Assembly (NCBI GenBank): GCA_016291655.1
Contig: JAEEYF010000006.1
Location: 45,057-109,056, forward strand
DNA from: Lachnospiraceae bacterium
GTDB taxonomy: Bacteria > Bacillota > Clostridia > Lachnospirales > Lachnospiraceae
DNA: 64,000 bases
Reading direction: 5' to 3'
Shown here: piece by piece, positions 17,363 to 27,070 of the stretch
Layout of the letters: each line of letters begins with the position of its first letter
How positions within the stretch are numbered: the first letter of the stretch is position 1
Notes under the pieces: generated by a model
Told to the model about the DNA's origin: nothing
The model's input: the letters and a program-made list of their open reading frames with translations, nothing else
Database searches by the model: none
Program-made: the position numbers and the translations under genes

Positions 17363-17767
17363 TTATGCAATTACAGCACCGTCAATGTTGGAAAATACCA
17401 TTTCATCGTCTCCGGTAACAGCCGTAATGACCGTATTGTTCTTGATGTTAACGATAAATGCCATACCATCAACCATAACAAGAGATTCGTTAATCCCTTT
17501 AAGTCCCGCTTTTTTTGCTCCCGTCTCAAGCCTTTCAAGCTGTTCGTCCGTCATGTCTATGTCTCTGTCTTCAAGTCTTTCGGAGGCATGCTTTGAAAAT
17601 TTTAAGCCCGAAGCCTGCTGCTTTTGTTTCGCAAGGATCTCTTCAAAGGACGTTCCCAAAGGTGCATTATTCTTTGCGCCGTTCGCATTCTTTTGATTGG
17701 CGGCAAGAATATCCTGCATCTGTTGAATGGAATAATTGTTGTTAAAATTCAGATTGTTAAGTGCCAT
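17363..17767 (-). CDS. Flagellar operon protein, TIGR02530 family
   Basis: Small protein (134 aa) of the conserved family found between flgD and flgE in Firmicutes and related phyla; its function is not established, though the position suggests a part in hook assembly. The family motif LKFSKHASERLEDRDI is present, followed by a C-terminal domain ending ...VNIKNNTVITAVTGDDEMVFSN in shortened form. The start ATG follows the flgD stop by 1 bp and uses the GGAGG inside flgD's last codons. Confidence 0.9.
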   Translation of the reverse strand: MALNNLNFNNNYSIQQMQDILAANQKNANGAKNNAPLGTSFEEILAKQKQQASGLKFSKHASERLEDRDIDMTDEQLERLETGAKKAGLKGINESLVMVDGMAFIVNIKNNTVITAVTGDDEMVFSNIDGAVIA

Positions 17768-17768
17768 A

Positions 17769-18548
17769 TCAGCCTTCCTCCTTTTCCCCGTCTGTTGTGG
17801 GATGAGGATTAAAAACCGTGAGGTTCAACGCATCCTTGACCGTTGTAAAATTCTTGTCATCAAAAACCACGTCGATGGCATATACGCCTGCAGCAAGTTC
17901 CTGAAGCAGGTCTGCCTTAACCGTTACCGTATTGTTGTTAACCACAACGCAGTCCGAAGGTAAAACGGTATTTCCGATCATCAGTGCTACATTCTCCGCG
18001 GCTGCAACGTCGGTACCCATATTGACCTCAAATTGAATATCCTGAGGTGCATCACCGTCAAAGGTGAAATTCTCCCCCTTCTTAACCAGTGAAGGCTTAT
18101 TTTTCTCGTAATAATAGTTTTCGCCGACAATGGAGGTAAGATTTTCCATGGTGTAAAGATTACCGTCGATACTGAACTTTGCTTCACCGCCGTTGTAGGT
18201 AACATAATCCACGATACCGGATTTTGTGATCTTGCCGCCTGCGGGGCTTTCTCCTGTAACCACGACCTGTTTCCCGACAAGAGAAAAGATCTGAGTATTC
18301 TCGGTGGTCGATGAAAGTGATTGCAGTTCTTCAAGCTGACTGAAGGTAGCCAATTGTGAAATCCATTCGGTATTGGTGGACGGTTCAAGCGGATCCTGAT
18401 TCTGCATTTCCGCAACAAGCAGCTGAAGGAATGCATCTTTTCCGAGATTGGAAGTGCCTCTTGTTTCAGTCTCTTCTTTTGTTGTTTTAGTTGCAGTCTT
18501 GTTGATCTTACCGTCTACAACTTTTTGAATCAATAAATCGTCTGCCAT
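17769..18548 (-). CDS. flgD: Flagellar hook capping/assembly protein FlgD
   Basis: Scaffold that caps the growing hook. The N-terminal motif GKDAFLQLLVAEMQNQDPLE is the FlgD signature, followed by TNTEWISQLATFSQLEEL. The C-terminal part is a FlgD-type beta domain (residues 90-250). The ATG at 18548 is preferred over one two codons earlier since GGAGG sits 6 bases before it. It lies between fliK and the TIGR02530 gene. Confidence 0.95.
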   Translation of the reverse strand: MADDLLIQKVVDGKINKTATKTTKEETETRGTSNLGKDAFLQLLVAEMQNQDPLEPSTNTEWISQLATFSQLEELQSLSSTTENTQIFSLVGKQVVVTGESPAGGKITKSGIVDYVTYNGGEAKFSIDGNLYTMENLTSIVGENYYYEKNKPSLVKKGENFTFDGDAPQDIQFEVNMGTDVAAAENVALMIGNTVLPSDCVVVNNNTVTVKADLLQELAAGVYAIDVVFDDKNFTTVKDALNLTVFNPHPTTDGEKEEG

Positions 18549-18560
18549 GATCATCCTCCG

Positions 18561-19952
18561 TCAGGCCACGTAGCTTACAGTGCTGATGCCGTCGTCAATA
18601 TAACTCTGTTCCTTGAGATCTGTTCCGTCAACTCGGGCATTGATCTCATCAATAGTAAAATGCCTCTTGTTTTTTTCGCCGTTCTGATCGGCAGCATTAT
18701 TCTCGGAACCTTTGTCTTTTCCAAATGAAAAATCCGATACGGAAACCTCTACGGAATCAACTTTAATTCCCTGCTCTCTGAGTGTTTCTTTGAACTGGAT
18801 GAGATTGCTCTCTATAGCTTCCTTTGAGATCTGGTTCTCAGTGTGGAACTTGGCTGTGATCACGCCGTCATTTTCCTGGATCTGAACACTGACCTTTCCC
18901 AAATGTTCGGGTGTAAGTCTGATCTCGAGACTGGTCACGTCAGCCGTAAGATTGACCTTGATCTGATTTAGGATCTGATCCGCAATACTTCTAAGGTTGC
19001 TGACCGCTTTGTCTATGCCTGTGACCTCACTTACGTTCTGGCGGAATTTTTCGATCATATTGTTGATGAACTTTTCTGCCTGATCGTTTTCGGAAATCGT
19101 AGCCGTGTTCTTTTTCCTGTCGGAAGAAGTGTTCTCAGTGCCCTTGTCTTCCTTGTTGAATTCGAGCTTAAAGTTTTTCTCCTCTCCGTTCTTATCGATC
19201 GGTGCGCCGACAGCCACCTCGGAAACTTCCGTCAACACTTTGTTTTCTTCCTCGGCTTTAAGCTCGTCAGCTTTGTCTTTACCGAGAAGATCGATCTTAA
19301 AATTGTTTTCCGAGCCAAAGCATTCCGTGATCACTTCAGAGATCATTTCATGACTTGCGCCGAACTCCTCCAAAAGATCGTTTACCTTTCCCATAAGATC
19401 CTCAAAGGAATTGAGAAGATTTTGATCTGTCAGCAGCATGGAAACATCATTGCCGCAATCAAGGGAAACAAACAACTGTTTAAGTGAATCGGGATCTGAA
19501 AGATCGATCGCGTTCATGCCGATGCTGTCAAGCTTTCCCTGTAATTCCTCGGGTGTGATGTTGAAAAATTCAACCACAGTAACCACGATACTCACAAGAC
19601 ATGAGCTGACTTTTTCAAATTCGGCTTCATCGATCTCTCCTGTGTTCTCTGCCGCATTAACGTTTCCGTCAGGCTTTTCGGTGTTTTCTTTGCCCTTAAC
19701 GTTCTTCATGGCCTGTTTAAGGTTTGCTTTTCCGTCTGTCTGAGCTTCCGGGGCCGCCTTGCCGTTCTGTAAGGGATCGGTGTTTGTATCATTTACGATC
19801 TGTCCGGAATCCTTGACATTCATCTTGGTCATTCCGTCGAACAACGAAGAAAATGCCGAACTTTTGTCTGCCTTAGCGGTCATTTTTTCCCCTGAAACGG
19901 AAAAAATGCCGGACGCAAACAGAGAACTCGTCTGTACATTTTGTACCAGCAT
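18561..19952 (-). CDS. fliK: Flagellar hook-length control protein FliK
   Basis: Secreted molecular ruler that, with FlhB, ends hook growth. As usual for the family, the N-terminal two thirds are low-complexity and poorly conserved. The C-terminal domain (about residues 310-430) has the FliK signature SLEIRLTPEHLGKVSVQI... and ...LIQFKETLREQGIKVDSVEV. The ATG at 19952 is chosen for the GGAGG 6 bases upstream. Identity comes from the C-terminal domain plus position before flgD. Confidence 0.92.
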   Translation of the reverse strand: MLVQNVQTSSLFASGIFSVSGEKMTAKADKSSAFSSLFDGMTKMNVKDSGQIVNDTNTDPLQNGKAAPEAQTDGKANLKQAMKNVKGKENTEKPDGNVNAAENTGEIDEAEFEKVSSCLVSIVVTVVEFFNITPEELQGKLDSIGMNAIDLSDPDSLKQLFVSLDCGNDVSMLLTDQNLLNSFEDLMGKVNDLLEEFGASHEMISEVITECFGSENNFKIDLLGKDKADELKAEEENKVLTEVSEVAVGAPIDKNGEEKNFKLEFNKEDKGTENTSSDRKKNTATISENDQAEKFINNMIEKFRQNVSEVTGIDKAVSNLRSIADQILNQIKVNLTADVTSLEIRLTPEHLGKVSVQIQENDGVITAKFHTENQISKEAIESNLIQFKETLREQGIKVDSVEVSVSDFSFGKDKGSENNAADQNGEKNKRHFTIDEINARVDGTDLKEQSYIDDGISTVSYVA

Positions 19953-20053
19953 TTTAAATCCTCCTTTCAAAAAGATACGGTCTGATCAAAAAGAGGTTCC
20001 ATCCTTCAATTTTATCAGCCTTGTTAAGGCTAATGACGTTTAAGCCAAAGGGA

Positions 20054-20839
20054 TCACAGTCCCTGTTTCCATTTTTCCCAATGATTTGCAACTCTGGATG
20101 CGAAAAGCTCATCATCCTTTGTCATCTGATCGAGTAATTCGGAAACCTGTTTGGGCTTCTTTATGTATAAACACTCCAGTATTCTGCAAATGAAATCAAG
20201 GTCGCTCGTATACTGCTCAAGCAGATGAGCTGCCTGCTTGGTATCCATCTTCTCAACAACGTTTGCGATCTCCTTAACCGCCTCCGACTGTTCCTTCCTT
20301 GCCGTAAGTTCTTCAAAGATCTTTGCGGCATTTTCGGGATACATGGACTCATACCATTTGATGAACGTTTCGGGATTCGGAACATTGTCGCCGTATACGA
20401 TCTGTCTGTCGAAAGCTTCCTTGTTTTCGAGATAAGCCTCAAACTCAGCCTCGTAGTGCTTGAGAAGTGCATTTTCTTCCTGAAGTTCGGCTATACGCTC
20501 AGCGTAATCGTCATTTTCCTCAGAATATTTATCGACAAGTTCTTCCAGATAATTAATACGCTCGATGGCTTCTTTCATATTTTTGTAAGGATAACGTTCC
20601 CTGTAAGCGATCTCTTCATCGGTCAAAGGAGGCAAAACAAGTCTTACAACGGGAACTTCTTCGAGATAAGGTCTGAGTCTTGTGCCCAAACCGCCCACAT
20701 CCGTTCTGATAAGCAGTGCAACGATCGCAAACCAGATGAGCGTGATGATCATAATAATGATCAAGGTAGCCAGCTTTGTTCCGAAACTGTCCTTATTTTT
20801 GTTTTCGAGATCATTTTGGTTGTTCTTCTTTTTAGCCAT
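20054..20839 (-). CDS. YlxF/MotE-like membrane protein (MgtE N-domain-like)
   Basis: Membrane-anchored protein of the type found between fliJ and fliK in Firmicutes (B. subtilis ylxF). Residues 1-20 are Lys/Asn-rich and cytoplasmic; a single transmembrane helix spans about 25-46. A coiled-coil (about 90-150) follows, and the C-terminal ~90 residues form helical repeats resembling the MgtE intracellular N domain (EIANVVEKMDTKQAAHLLEQ). Related MotE/FlbB proteins support stator or rod assembly. The exact role here is inferred only from position and architecture. Confidence 0.78.
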   Translation of the reverse strand: MAKKKNNQNDLENKNKDSFGTKLATLIIIMIITLIWFAIVALLIRTDVGGLGTRLRPYLEEVPVVRLVLPPLTDEEIAYRERYPYKNMKEAIERINYLEELVDKYSEENDDYAERIAELQEENALLKHYEAEFEAYLENKEAFDRQIVYGDNVPNPETFIKWYESMYPENAAKIFEELTARKEQSEAVKEIANVVEKMDTKQAAHLLEQYTSDLDFICRILECLYIKKPKQVSELLDQMTKDDELFASRVANHWEKWKQGL

Positions 20840-20861
20840 AAATTACTCCGATCGTTGGTTT

Positions 20862-21308
20862 TCAGGCACCTGCTCTTCCGTGTCTGTATGAAACCAATTC
20901 ATTAATCTCCATTTGTTCGGCATGTTCGGTCTCTGCCAGAAATTCCGTAAAGGCATTCTCTCTCAGCTTTTCGTAGATCTTACGTTCTTTAATTGCCTCT
21001 TCGAGCTTTAGTCTTGCTGCTTCAAGCGCCTTTTGGGCTTTTTTGACCGCTTTCGTTTGATCCTCTATCGAAAGATCCGTGGCTCTGATGGCATTTTCGG
21101 TCAGATTGAGATCCCGTGCCTTGATCAGAGAAGACATCTGTACACGTTTCTCTTCGACAAGATCGGACCTTTTCGCAAAAAGCCGTTCCAGCTTTTCCTC
21201 TTCTTCCGTAAGTCTGATCCTCGCATTACCATATGCTATTTTCTCCTGCTCCTCCAGCTTTTCCTTGATATTCAGGATCCCCTGGAGTTTAAAGATGAAT
21301 TTAGCCAT
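20862..21308 (-). CDS. fliJ: Flagellar export chaperone/stalk FliJ
   Basis: Coiled-coil protein (148 aa) that inserts in the FliI hexamer and links the ATPase to FlhA. The sequence is almost fully helical and charged, starting with the usual AKFIFKLQGILNIKEKLEEQ. It overlaps the 3' end of fliI by 8 bp, indicating coupled translation. Family sequence conservation is low; length, composition and position make the call. Confidence 0.92.
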   Translation of the reverse strand: MAKFIFKLQGILNIKEKLEEQEKIAYGNARIRLTEEEEKLERLFAKRSDLVEEKRVQMSSLIKARDLNLTENAIRATDLSIEDQTKAVKKAQKALEAARLKLEEAIKERKIYEKLRENAFTEFLAETEHAEQMEINELVSYRHGRAGA

Positions 21309-22602
21309 TGAAAATTCCCTTCATGAGTTCCACCGTCTCTTCGAGAGTAAACTTTTCATCGGTCTGCTGCATAAGAAACCCGTTCACTTCATCTATCTTC
21401 TGTATAGCATAATCTATCTCTTTGTTTGAGCCCGCCTTGTAAGCTCCGATATTTATCAGATCTTCTGATTCCGTGTATGTCGCAAGTACATTTTTCAAAG
21501 TGTTTGCTGCTGTTTTATGATCTGCCCCGACTATAGATGACATTACACGGGAAATGCTCTGTAACACATCGATGGCCGGATAATGGTTCTTGTGAGCAAG
21601 CTTTCTTGAAAGAACGATATGTCCGTCAAGAATGCCTCTTGCCGTATCGGCAATGGGTTCATTCATATCATCGCCGTCAACGAGTACGGTGTATATGCCC
21701 GTGATAGAACCCTTTGCGGTTCTTCCGGCCCTTTCAAGAAGTTTGGGCATCTCGCCGTAAACACTGGGCGGATAGCCTCTTGAAACGGGAGGCTCTCCCG
21801 AAGCAAGTCCTATCTCTCTCTGCGCCATGGAAAAACGTGTAAGACTGTCCATCATCAAAAGAACATCCATTCCCATATCACGGAAGTATTCGGCTATGGC
21901 TGTGGCTGTCTTGGCTGCCTTTTTTCTGAGCAGCGCCGGCTGATCGCTTGTGGCGCAAACTATCACGGAACGTTTCCGGCCTTCTTCTCCCAGATCTCTT
22001 TCAATAAATTCCTTAACCTCACGGCCACGTTCACCGATAAGAGCAATGACATTGATATCCGCTCTTGTATTTCTCGCAAACATACCCATCAGTGTGCTCT
22101 TTCCGACACCTGAGCCGGCAAATATACCGATCCTTTGTCCTTTGCCGAGGGTTATCAAACCGTCTACGGCTTTGACTCCCAGAGTAAGGGCCTTATCTAT
22201 CATCACGCGCTCCATGGGATTAGGCGGCATTGCTTCGGAGTTATAAAAAGCTTCAGGTTCAATAAAGGATCCGTCCATAGGTCTCCCGAGACCGTCAAGT
22301 ACCAATCCGAGAAAATTCTTACCTACAGGCACACCATACCCCGAACCGCAGGCTTCCACCCGATCTCCGATGGAAACGCCCCCCACATCTTCATAGGGCA
22401 TTAACAAAAGCCTTTCATCCCTGAAGCCTACAACCTCGCAAAGAACTCTTTTTCCGGAATCCTTAAGGATAATGTTACATGTATCATTGATCTTAGCTTC
22501 TACTCCTGTAGATTCTACGGTAAGTCCAACAACTTTAACAACCTTGCCATAGGTCTGTATGAAATTTTCATTAAGCAAATCAAGATATTTACGTTTGTCC
22601 AT
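21301..22602 (-). CDS. fliI: Flagellum-specific ATP synthase FliI
   Basis: F1-beta-like hexameric ATPase of the export apparatus. Walker A GIFAGSGVGKSTLMG (about residues 160-175) and Walker B VLLMMDSLTRF are intact, with the catalytic Glu in ALIGERGREV. At 433 aa it is the usual size. The ATG at 22602 is chosen; a TTG four codons upstream is possible and neither has a clear ribosome site, so translation probably depends on coupling with fliH, which stops 20 bases before. Confidence 0.97.
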   Translation of the reverse strand: MDKRKYLDLLNENFIQTYGKVVKVVGLTVESTGVEAKINDTCNIILKDSGKRVLCEVVGFRDERLLLMPYEDVGGVSIGDRVEACGSGYGVPVGKNFLGLVLDGLGRPMDGSFIEPEAFYNSEAMPPNPMERVMIDKALTLGVKAVDGLITLGKGQRIGIFAGSGVGKSTLMGMFARNTRADINVIALIGERGREVKEFIERDLGEEGRKRSVIVCATSDQPALLRKKAAKTATAIAEYFRDMGMDVLLMMDSLTRFSMAQREIGLASGEPPVSRGYPPSVYGEMPKLLERAGRTAKGSITGIYTVLVDGDDMNEPIADTARGILDGHIVLSRKLAHKNHYPAIDVLQSISRVMSSIVGADHKTAANTLKNVLATYTESEDLINIGAYKAGSNKEIDYAIQKIDEVNGFLMQQTDEKFTLEETVELMKGIFNG

Positions 22603-22622
22603 CGGCCAAATCAAAGCTATTG

Positions 22623-23528
22623 TCAGCTTTCGTCACTTTCTTTAAGCATATCAAGTGCATCTATAAGCCCTTCGGTCGAAACACCAAGGCCGCAGTTAAC
22701 GACTTTTTCCCCGTTTTCAAGTCTGATCTGGCCTTTTTTCAAGTCGGAAACCGCCACGAAATTCAGACTCATACTTCCTTTGTATCTTTCGATGATCTCT
22801 CCGATATTCGGAGAGATCCTGTCATAATCTTCCTTACAAAGCTTTACATCAAAGGAATTATCTCTCGGAAAATGATTAAGAGCGGAATCTATCAGATACT
22901 CGATAACTTCCGTATGGTTGTCATAGGCTATGCCCGTGATCTTTCTCACATACTTCTTTAAGATTTCAACAAAAGCAGGTTCAAGTTCAGAAACCTGCCT
23001 TTCATAATCTTCCCTTAACTCTTTCCGTTCTTTTTCGATGGCTGCAAGAGCTGCCTCTTTTTCCTCGTTGGCCCTTTTCATGCCATCTTCATATCCGCTG
23101 GAGGATGCAAGACTGATGATCCCCGTCTTTGCGGCTTCCCCTAAGGAATTTCCTTTTTCTATAGCTTCCGCTATGATGCTTTCCGCTTTACCGTTGGCTA
23201 TATTGATGATCTCCTCGGCTTTGGCATCCATTTCGGCTCTGAGTGCCACCTCGGTCTCATTTCTGATACTCTCCGTAACCTCTGCACGGATCTTTTCCTT
23301 AAATTCCTCAATCTCTTCAGCGGTCATTATTTTCTTGTCATCGCCGACTTCTTCGATCTCTTCAGCGTCTATGCCCGCCTTAAAACCGTCTTCTCCGGGG
23401 AAAGCTTCATCCGGATACTGCCGATGCCAGATCTCTTTGGCATCCGCACTGATCTTTTCTTCCATCTTGGAGAAGTCAAGCTTTTTAATAGCCTTGGTGT
23501 CATAGGATATGGAATATCCCTTAATCAT
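22623..23528 (-). CDS. fliH: Flagellar export ATPase regulator FliH
   Basis: Stator-like partner of FliI. An N-terminal charged, Glu/Ala-rich coiled-coil (about residues 60-180) is followed by the C-terminal FliH domain that binds FliI (PAFVEILKKYVRKITGIAY... and the end region VNCGLGVSTEGLIDALDML). The ATG at 23528 sits two bases after the fliG stop; a GTG at 23552 overlaps fliG but touches the GGAGG directly, so I prefer the ATG. At 301 aa it is within the family range. Confidence 0.92.
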   Translation of the reverse strand: MIKGYSISYDTKAIKKLDFSKMEEKISADAKEIWHRQYPDEAFPGEDGFKAGIDAEEIEEVGDDKKIMTAEEIEEFKEKIRAEVTESIRNETEVALRAEMDAKAEEIINIANGKAESIIAEAIEKGNSLGEAAKTGIISLASSSGYEDGMKRANEEKEAALAAIEKERKELREDYERQVSELEPAFVEILKKYVRKITGIAYDNHTEVIEYLIDSALNHFPRDNSFDVKLCKEDYDRISPNIGEIIERYKGSMSLNFVAVSDLKKGQIRLENGEKVVNCGLGVSTEGLIDALDMLKESDES

Positions 23529-23532
23529 ATTA

Positions 23533-24555
23533 TTAGACAACGAGCTCGTCACCTCCGCCTCTTGCTATGATGATCTCTCCGGAATCTTCAAGCTTTCTGA
23601 TAATGTTAACTATCTTCTGCTGTGCTTCTTCAACGTCCTTCATGCGGACAGGTCCCATGAATTCCATATCTTCCTTGATCATAGTGGCAAGACGTTTAGA
23701 CATGTTATTAAAGATGGCCGCCTGAACGTCTTCGTTTGCGTTCTTAAGAGCGACAGCGATCTCGTTGTTATCAACCTCATGCAGCACACGCTGAATGGAA
23801 CGATCGTCGAGAGTAAGGATGTCTTCGAATACGAACATCTTCTTTCTGATCTCGTCGGCAAGTTCGGGCTCGTCGATCTCGAGGGTTTCCATAATATGCT
23901 TTTCTGTACCGCGGTCTACGGTGTTCAGGATGTCTACGACAGCATCCACACCACCGGCGATGGTGAAATCCTGGTTAACAAGGTTAGCAAGCTTCTTTTC
24001 CAAAACGTTTTCAACCTCTTTGATAACATCAGGTGATGTTCTGTCCATCTGCGCGATCCTCTTTGCAACATCAGGCTGCTTGTCCTGAGGCAGAGCCGCT
24101 ACGATGGCAGCAGCCTGAGAGGTCGACAGATAAGAAAGTATCAATGCAATGGTCTGAGGATGCTCGTCCTGAATGAAGTTCAGGAGCTGAGTGGCATCCG
24201 TTTTTCTTACAAACTCGAAAGGACGAACCTGAAGGCTCGCGGTAAGTTTTCCGATAACCTCCACAGCCTTGTCTCCGCCGAGAGCTTTTTCGAGAAGGCT
24301 CTTTGCATAATCGATACCGCCCTCCGAAATGTATTGCTGGGCAAGACATACTTCATAGAATTCATCAAGCACTTCCTCTTTCAAAGACTGGTTGATGCTT
24401 CTCGTGTTTGCAATTTCAAGGGTAAGCTGCTCAATCTCTTCTTCCTTGAGGAACTTGAAAACATTGGCGGATTTGTCCGGTCCCAACGTGATCAGGAGAA
24501 TGGCTGCTTTTTGCAAACCGGTCAATTCACTTATCTTAGGTGATGATGATGCCAT
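23533..24555 (-). CDS. fliG: Flagellar motor switch protein FliG
   Basis: Rotor protein that contacts MotA and carries torque. Three armadillo-like domains are seen: N-terminal (LTGLQKAAILLITLGPD), middle with the conserved EHPQTIALIL motif, and C-terminal with the torque-helix region (MFVFEDILTLDDRSIQRVL). At 340 aa it is the standard length. It lies between fliF and fliH. Confidence 0.97.
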   Translation of the reverse strand: MASSSPKISELTGLQKAAILLITLGPDKSANVFKFLKEEEIEQLTLEIANTRSINQSLKEEVLDEFYEVCLAQQYISEGGIDYAKSLLEKALGGDKAVEVIGKLTASLQVRPFEFVRKTDATQLLNFIQDEHPQTIALILSYLSTSQAAAIVAALPQDKQPDVAKRIAQMDRTSPDVIKEVENVLEKKLANLVNQDFTIAGGVDAVVDILNTVDRGTEKHIMETLEIDEPELADEIRKKMFVFEDILTLDDRSIQRVLHEVDNNEIAVALKNANEDVQAAIFNNMSKRLATMIKEDMEFMGPVRMKDVEEAQQKIVNIIRKLEDSGEIIIARGGGDELVV

Positions 24556-24597
24556 AAAAATGCCTTTCCGTAGTCATTTAGTATATGTTAAAGTATT

Positions 24598-26196
24598 TTA
24601 CATCCAGTCTTCATTCAGCCAGTTACGCAACAAAGCAGCAACTGCTTCGGGATTCTCGTCGAAGAATTTCTCGATCATCTTTCTTGTCTCCGACTCCTCG
24701 CTGAACTCTACATCCTCAAGGCTCTGATTTTCCTTGGTTGTGGCAAGAAGCTGTTCAATGGACAATTCGGGTTCAACCTCCGTGATCTCCACAGGTCTCA
24801 TTCCTCTGAGAATTACGATCAGCAATATCACAAGCAGCAATACCGCAAGTGCGATCTGAACGATCATTGTTACATCAATTTCTCTCGCCTGATCGTCTAT
24901 GAACATGTAGGCGTCATAGGTCAGCAGTGTAACATTGTCTTCGGGAATTCCCGTAGCAAAGGAAACTACTTTTACAAGCGCATCGGGAGTTGCCGTAAGC
25001 ACCTGTTCCGAATGATCGAGGATATATCTTTCGTAACTCATTTCCTCATTGATCTCACCAAGGAGCTCCAATTCGGATTTTGTACGCTTTATCACTCTGA
25101 CTGCCGTGACCGCTATGGTCTGAGTGTCTGAAAGTTTTCCGGTATCGTATATGGTATCGGTGATCTCAACGCTGGGCTTGTAGTAGGAATCCTCCTGCTG
25201 TGTCGAGGAATTACCGCTTTCACCGGTCTGCAGCATGAAATCCGTTTCGTCGTTCTCGTCCGTTCCGGGAACTCCGCCTTCTGTGGTATTTGTGTTTTCG
25301 GTGTTTCTCTCATGGAACTCGTACAGGACACCTCTGTCCTCACCGGGAAGAGGAAGATACTCTTCCACGTGCTTACTTATCTTGTCCCAGTTGAGATTCG
25401 GTACTATATTGACCTCAACCTTCGAGAAACCGTTCATAAGCAACGCGCCGGTAACCAGTTCCACGTACTCTCTTTGAAGCCTGTTCTTAAAGGATTCCTT
25501 GTCCGTGATGTCCATTGCTTCAACATCAACATTGGCACCGTCAAAAAGGACTTCTCCCTTGTGATCGACTATCGTAACGTCGTCGGTGTTCTTGTTTCCG
25601 AGTCCCTTGGCAACTATTGCTGCGATACCGGCCACATATTTTTTGTTAAAGGTTGAATCATATGTGATCTTTACGGCTGCGGAAACGGATTGATTGGCCG
25701 CAAGAACGGAATTGCTCGTATCTTTGGGCAGATAGTTGATGGAAACATCCGTAATGCCGTCTATCAGCATGATGGAGTTCTTCATCTTCGATTCGCTCCA
25801 TAAAAAGTTCTTGGTAAGTCTCTCACCGTTGGTCGTGGTCAGATCATTGGCAAGAAGCTTGTCTATCGGAAACTCTTCGCCTCCGATATCCGCCGAGTAA
25901 ATAGTGGTCACGGCCTCAACATAATAATCTCTGTCCACGAGGACCGTAGCCCTGTCGGAATCCAGTTTGGATGCATAGCCCGCCTCTTTCAAGGTCGAAA
26001 CCGCCCGGCTTGCGGTTTCCGTACTGCCAAATGTATAAAGCTCTGTATAATGTGTTCTTCCGAGAAGGAAAGCGAACACTGCAATGAAAAGAACAACCCC
26101 CGCAAAAATACCGATGGTTATGGATTTTTGTTTGGTGGTCAGCTTATTCCAATATTCCAAAGCTTTTTTTTGAAGATTTTTTAATTGTTCGGGCAT
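24598..26196 (-). CDS. fliF: Flagellar MS-ring protein FliF
   Basis: Forms the MS ring in the cytoplasmic membrane. A transmembrane helix (about residues 25-45), ring-building motifs (YTELYTFGSTETASRAVSTL and the RTKNFLWSESKMKNSI region in similar form), a long low-complexity external loop around residues 290-330, a second transmembrane helix (about 427-447) and the C-terminal FliG-binding tail (about residues 500-532) are all present. At 532 aa it is normal. It begins 26 bp after fliE. Confidence 0.96.
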   Translation of the reverse strand: MPEQLKNLQKKALEYWNKLTTKQKSITIGIFAGVVLFIAVFAFLLGRTHYTELYTFGSTETASRAVSTLKEAGYASKLDSDRATVLVDRDYYVEAVTTIYSADIGGEEFPIDKLLANDLTTTNGERLTKNFLWSESKMKNSIMLIDGITDVSINYLPKDTSNSVLAANQSVSAAVKITYDSTFNKKYVAGIAAIVAKGLGNKNTDDVTIVDHKGEVLFDGANVDVEAMDITDKESFKNRLQREYVELVTGALLMNGFSKVEVNIVPNLNWDKISKHVEEYLPLPGEDRGVLYEFHERNTENTNTTEGGVPGTDENDETDFMLQTGESGNSSTQQEDSYYKPSVEITDTIYDTGKLSDTQTIAVTAVRVIKRTKSELELLGEINEEMSYERYILDHSEQVLTATPDALVKVVSFATGIPEDNVTLLTYDAYMFIDDQAREIDVTMIVQIALAVLLLVILLIVILRGMRPVEITEVEPELSIEQLLATTKENQSLEDVEFSEESETRKMIEKFFDENPEAVAALLRNWLNEDWM

Positions 26197-26222
26197 ATAA
26201 GCAACCTCTGTCTACATAATAA

Positions 26223-26561
26223 TCAGAATTGTAAAGCCATTATCTCTTTATATGCATCCACTACCGCATTTCTGACTGCCACTGTATATTGCAGGGACAC
26301 GCTGGCTTTTGTCTGTGCCACAAGCAGATCGGACAAATTGTCGTTTAAGCCGAGCATATAAGACATCTCAGCCTCTTCCGCGGCATTTGTATATGCTTCT
26401 GTTTCCATCAGCATACCCTTTGCGGAATCAAGGATCTTTTCAAACCCCGTAATTCCTGTTTTTTTATCCGTATCCTTGACCTTGGTCGTTCCGTTAAGAA
26501 CATTTCCGACGGATGCTATAGGTGATATGCTTCTTCCTACGGAAGAAAGATCGATAGCCAT
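26223..26561 (-). CDS. fliE: Flagellar hook-basal body complex protein FliE
   Basis: Adaptor between the MS ring and rod (112 aa). The C-terminal signature with TKASVSLQYTVAVRNAVVDA and YKEIMALQF matches FliE. The start has GGAGG 6 bases upstream. It lies between flgC and fliF, the standard Firmicutes order. Confidence 0.95.
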   Translation of the reverse strand: MAIDLSSVGRSISPIASVGNVLNGTTKVKDTDKKTGITGFEKILDSAKGMLMETEAYTNAAEEAEMSYMLGLNDNLSDLLVAQTKASVSLQYTVAVRNAVVDAYKEIMALQF

Positions 26562-26573
26562 AAATTACCTCCG

Positions 26574-27035
26574 TCACGTACCTATATCCATAGCTTTCAT
26601 AAGCATGGATTTGGTAGCATTAAATGCAGTAACGTTTGCTTCGTAAGAACGGTTAGCGTCTATAAGGTTCGTCATTTCGGTAACCGTATCTACGTTGGGA
26701 TATGTAACATAGCCTTCTTCATCCGCATCGGGATGAGAAGGATCGTAAACCTTTTTCATTGCTGTAACGTGGTCTTCCACAATATGTGTGATCTTTACGC
26801 CGTTCCCCACGTTCTTTTTGTATTTAACGCCTGTCTGAGCGGAATCCAATGCCTTTTGAAAGTTTGTGTTGTCATTGGATCTTTCTTCAAACACAACGGT
26901 CTGACGTCTGTACGGGCCATTGTTGTCCGTCCTTGTTGTATTTACGTTTGCAAGGTTCTGGGCAATGATATCCATTCTGGTACGCTGCGCAGTCATTCCG
27001 CTGGCAGATACGTTCAATGTAGACATAACAGACAT
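26574..27035 (-). CDS. flgC: Flagellar proximal rod protein FlgC
   Basis: Proximal rod subunit (153 aa). It has the rod/hook N-terminal motif (LNVSASGMTAQRTRMDIIAQ, NLANVNTTRT) and C-terminal coiled-coil (DTVTEMTNLIDANRSYEANV). A perfect TAAGGAGGT lies 7 bases before the ATG. It is between flgB and fliE. Confidence 0.97.
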   Translation of the reverse strand: MSVMSTLNVSASGMTAQRTRMDIIAQNLANVNTTRTDNNGPYRRQTVVFEERSNDNTNFQKALDSAQTGVKYKKNVGNGVKITHIVEDHVTAMKKVYDPSHPDADEEGYVTYPNVDTVTEMTNLIDANRSYEANVTAFNATKSMLMKAMDIGT

Positions 27036-27070
27036 GCTTCTACCTCCTTATCTTCGTGTCTCGGCTATAT

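Noticed and set aside
20017..20031. Small hairpin AGCCTT-GTT-AAGGCT between the ylxF-like gene and fliK
   Set aside because: No T tract follows on the minus strand, so it is not an intrinsic terminator, and with 6 bp it is too short to claim as regulatory.
19995..20053. Possible sigma-28 promoter before fliK (GCTGATAA)
   Set aside because: The -10 has one mismatch and the nearest TAAA is 19 bp upstream, outside the usual 14-16 bp spacing.
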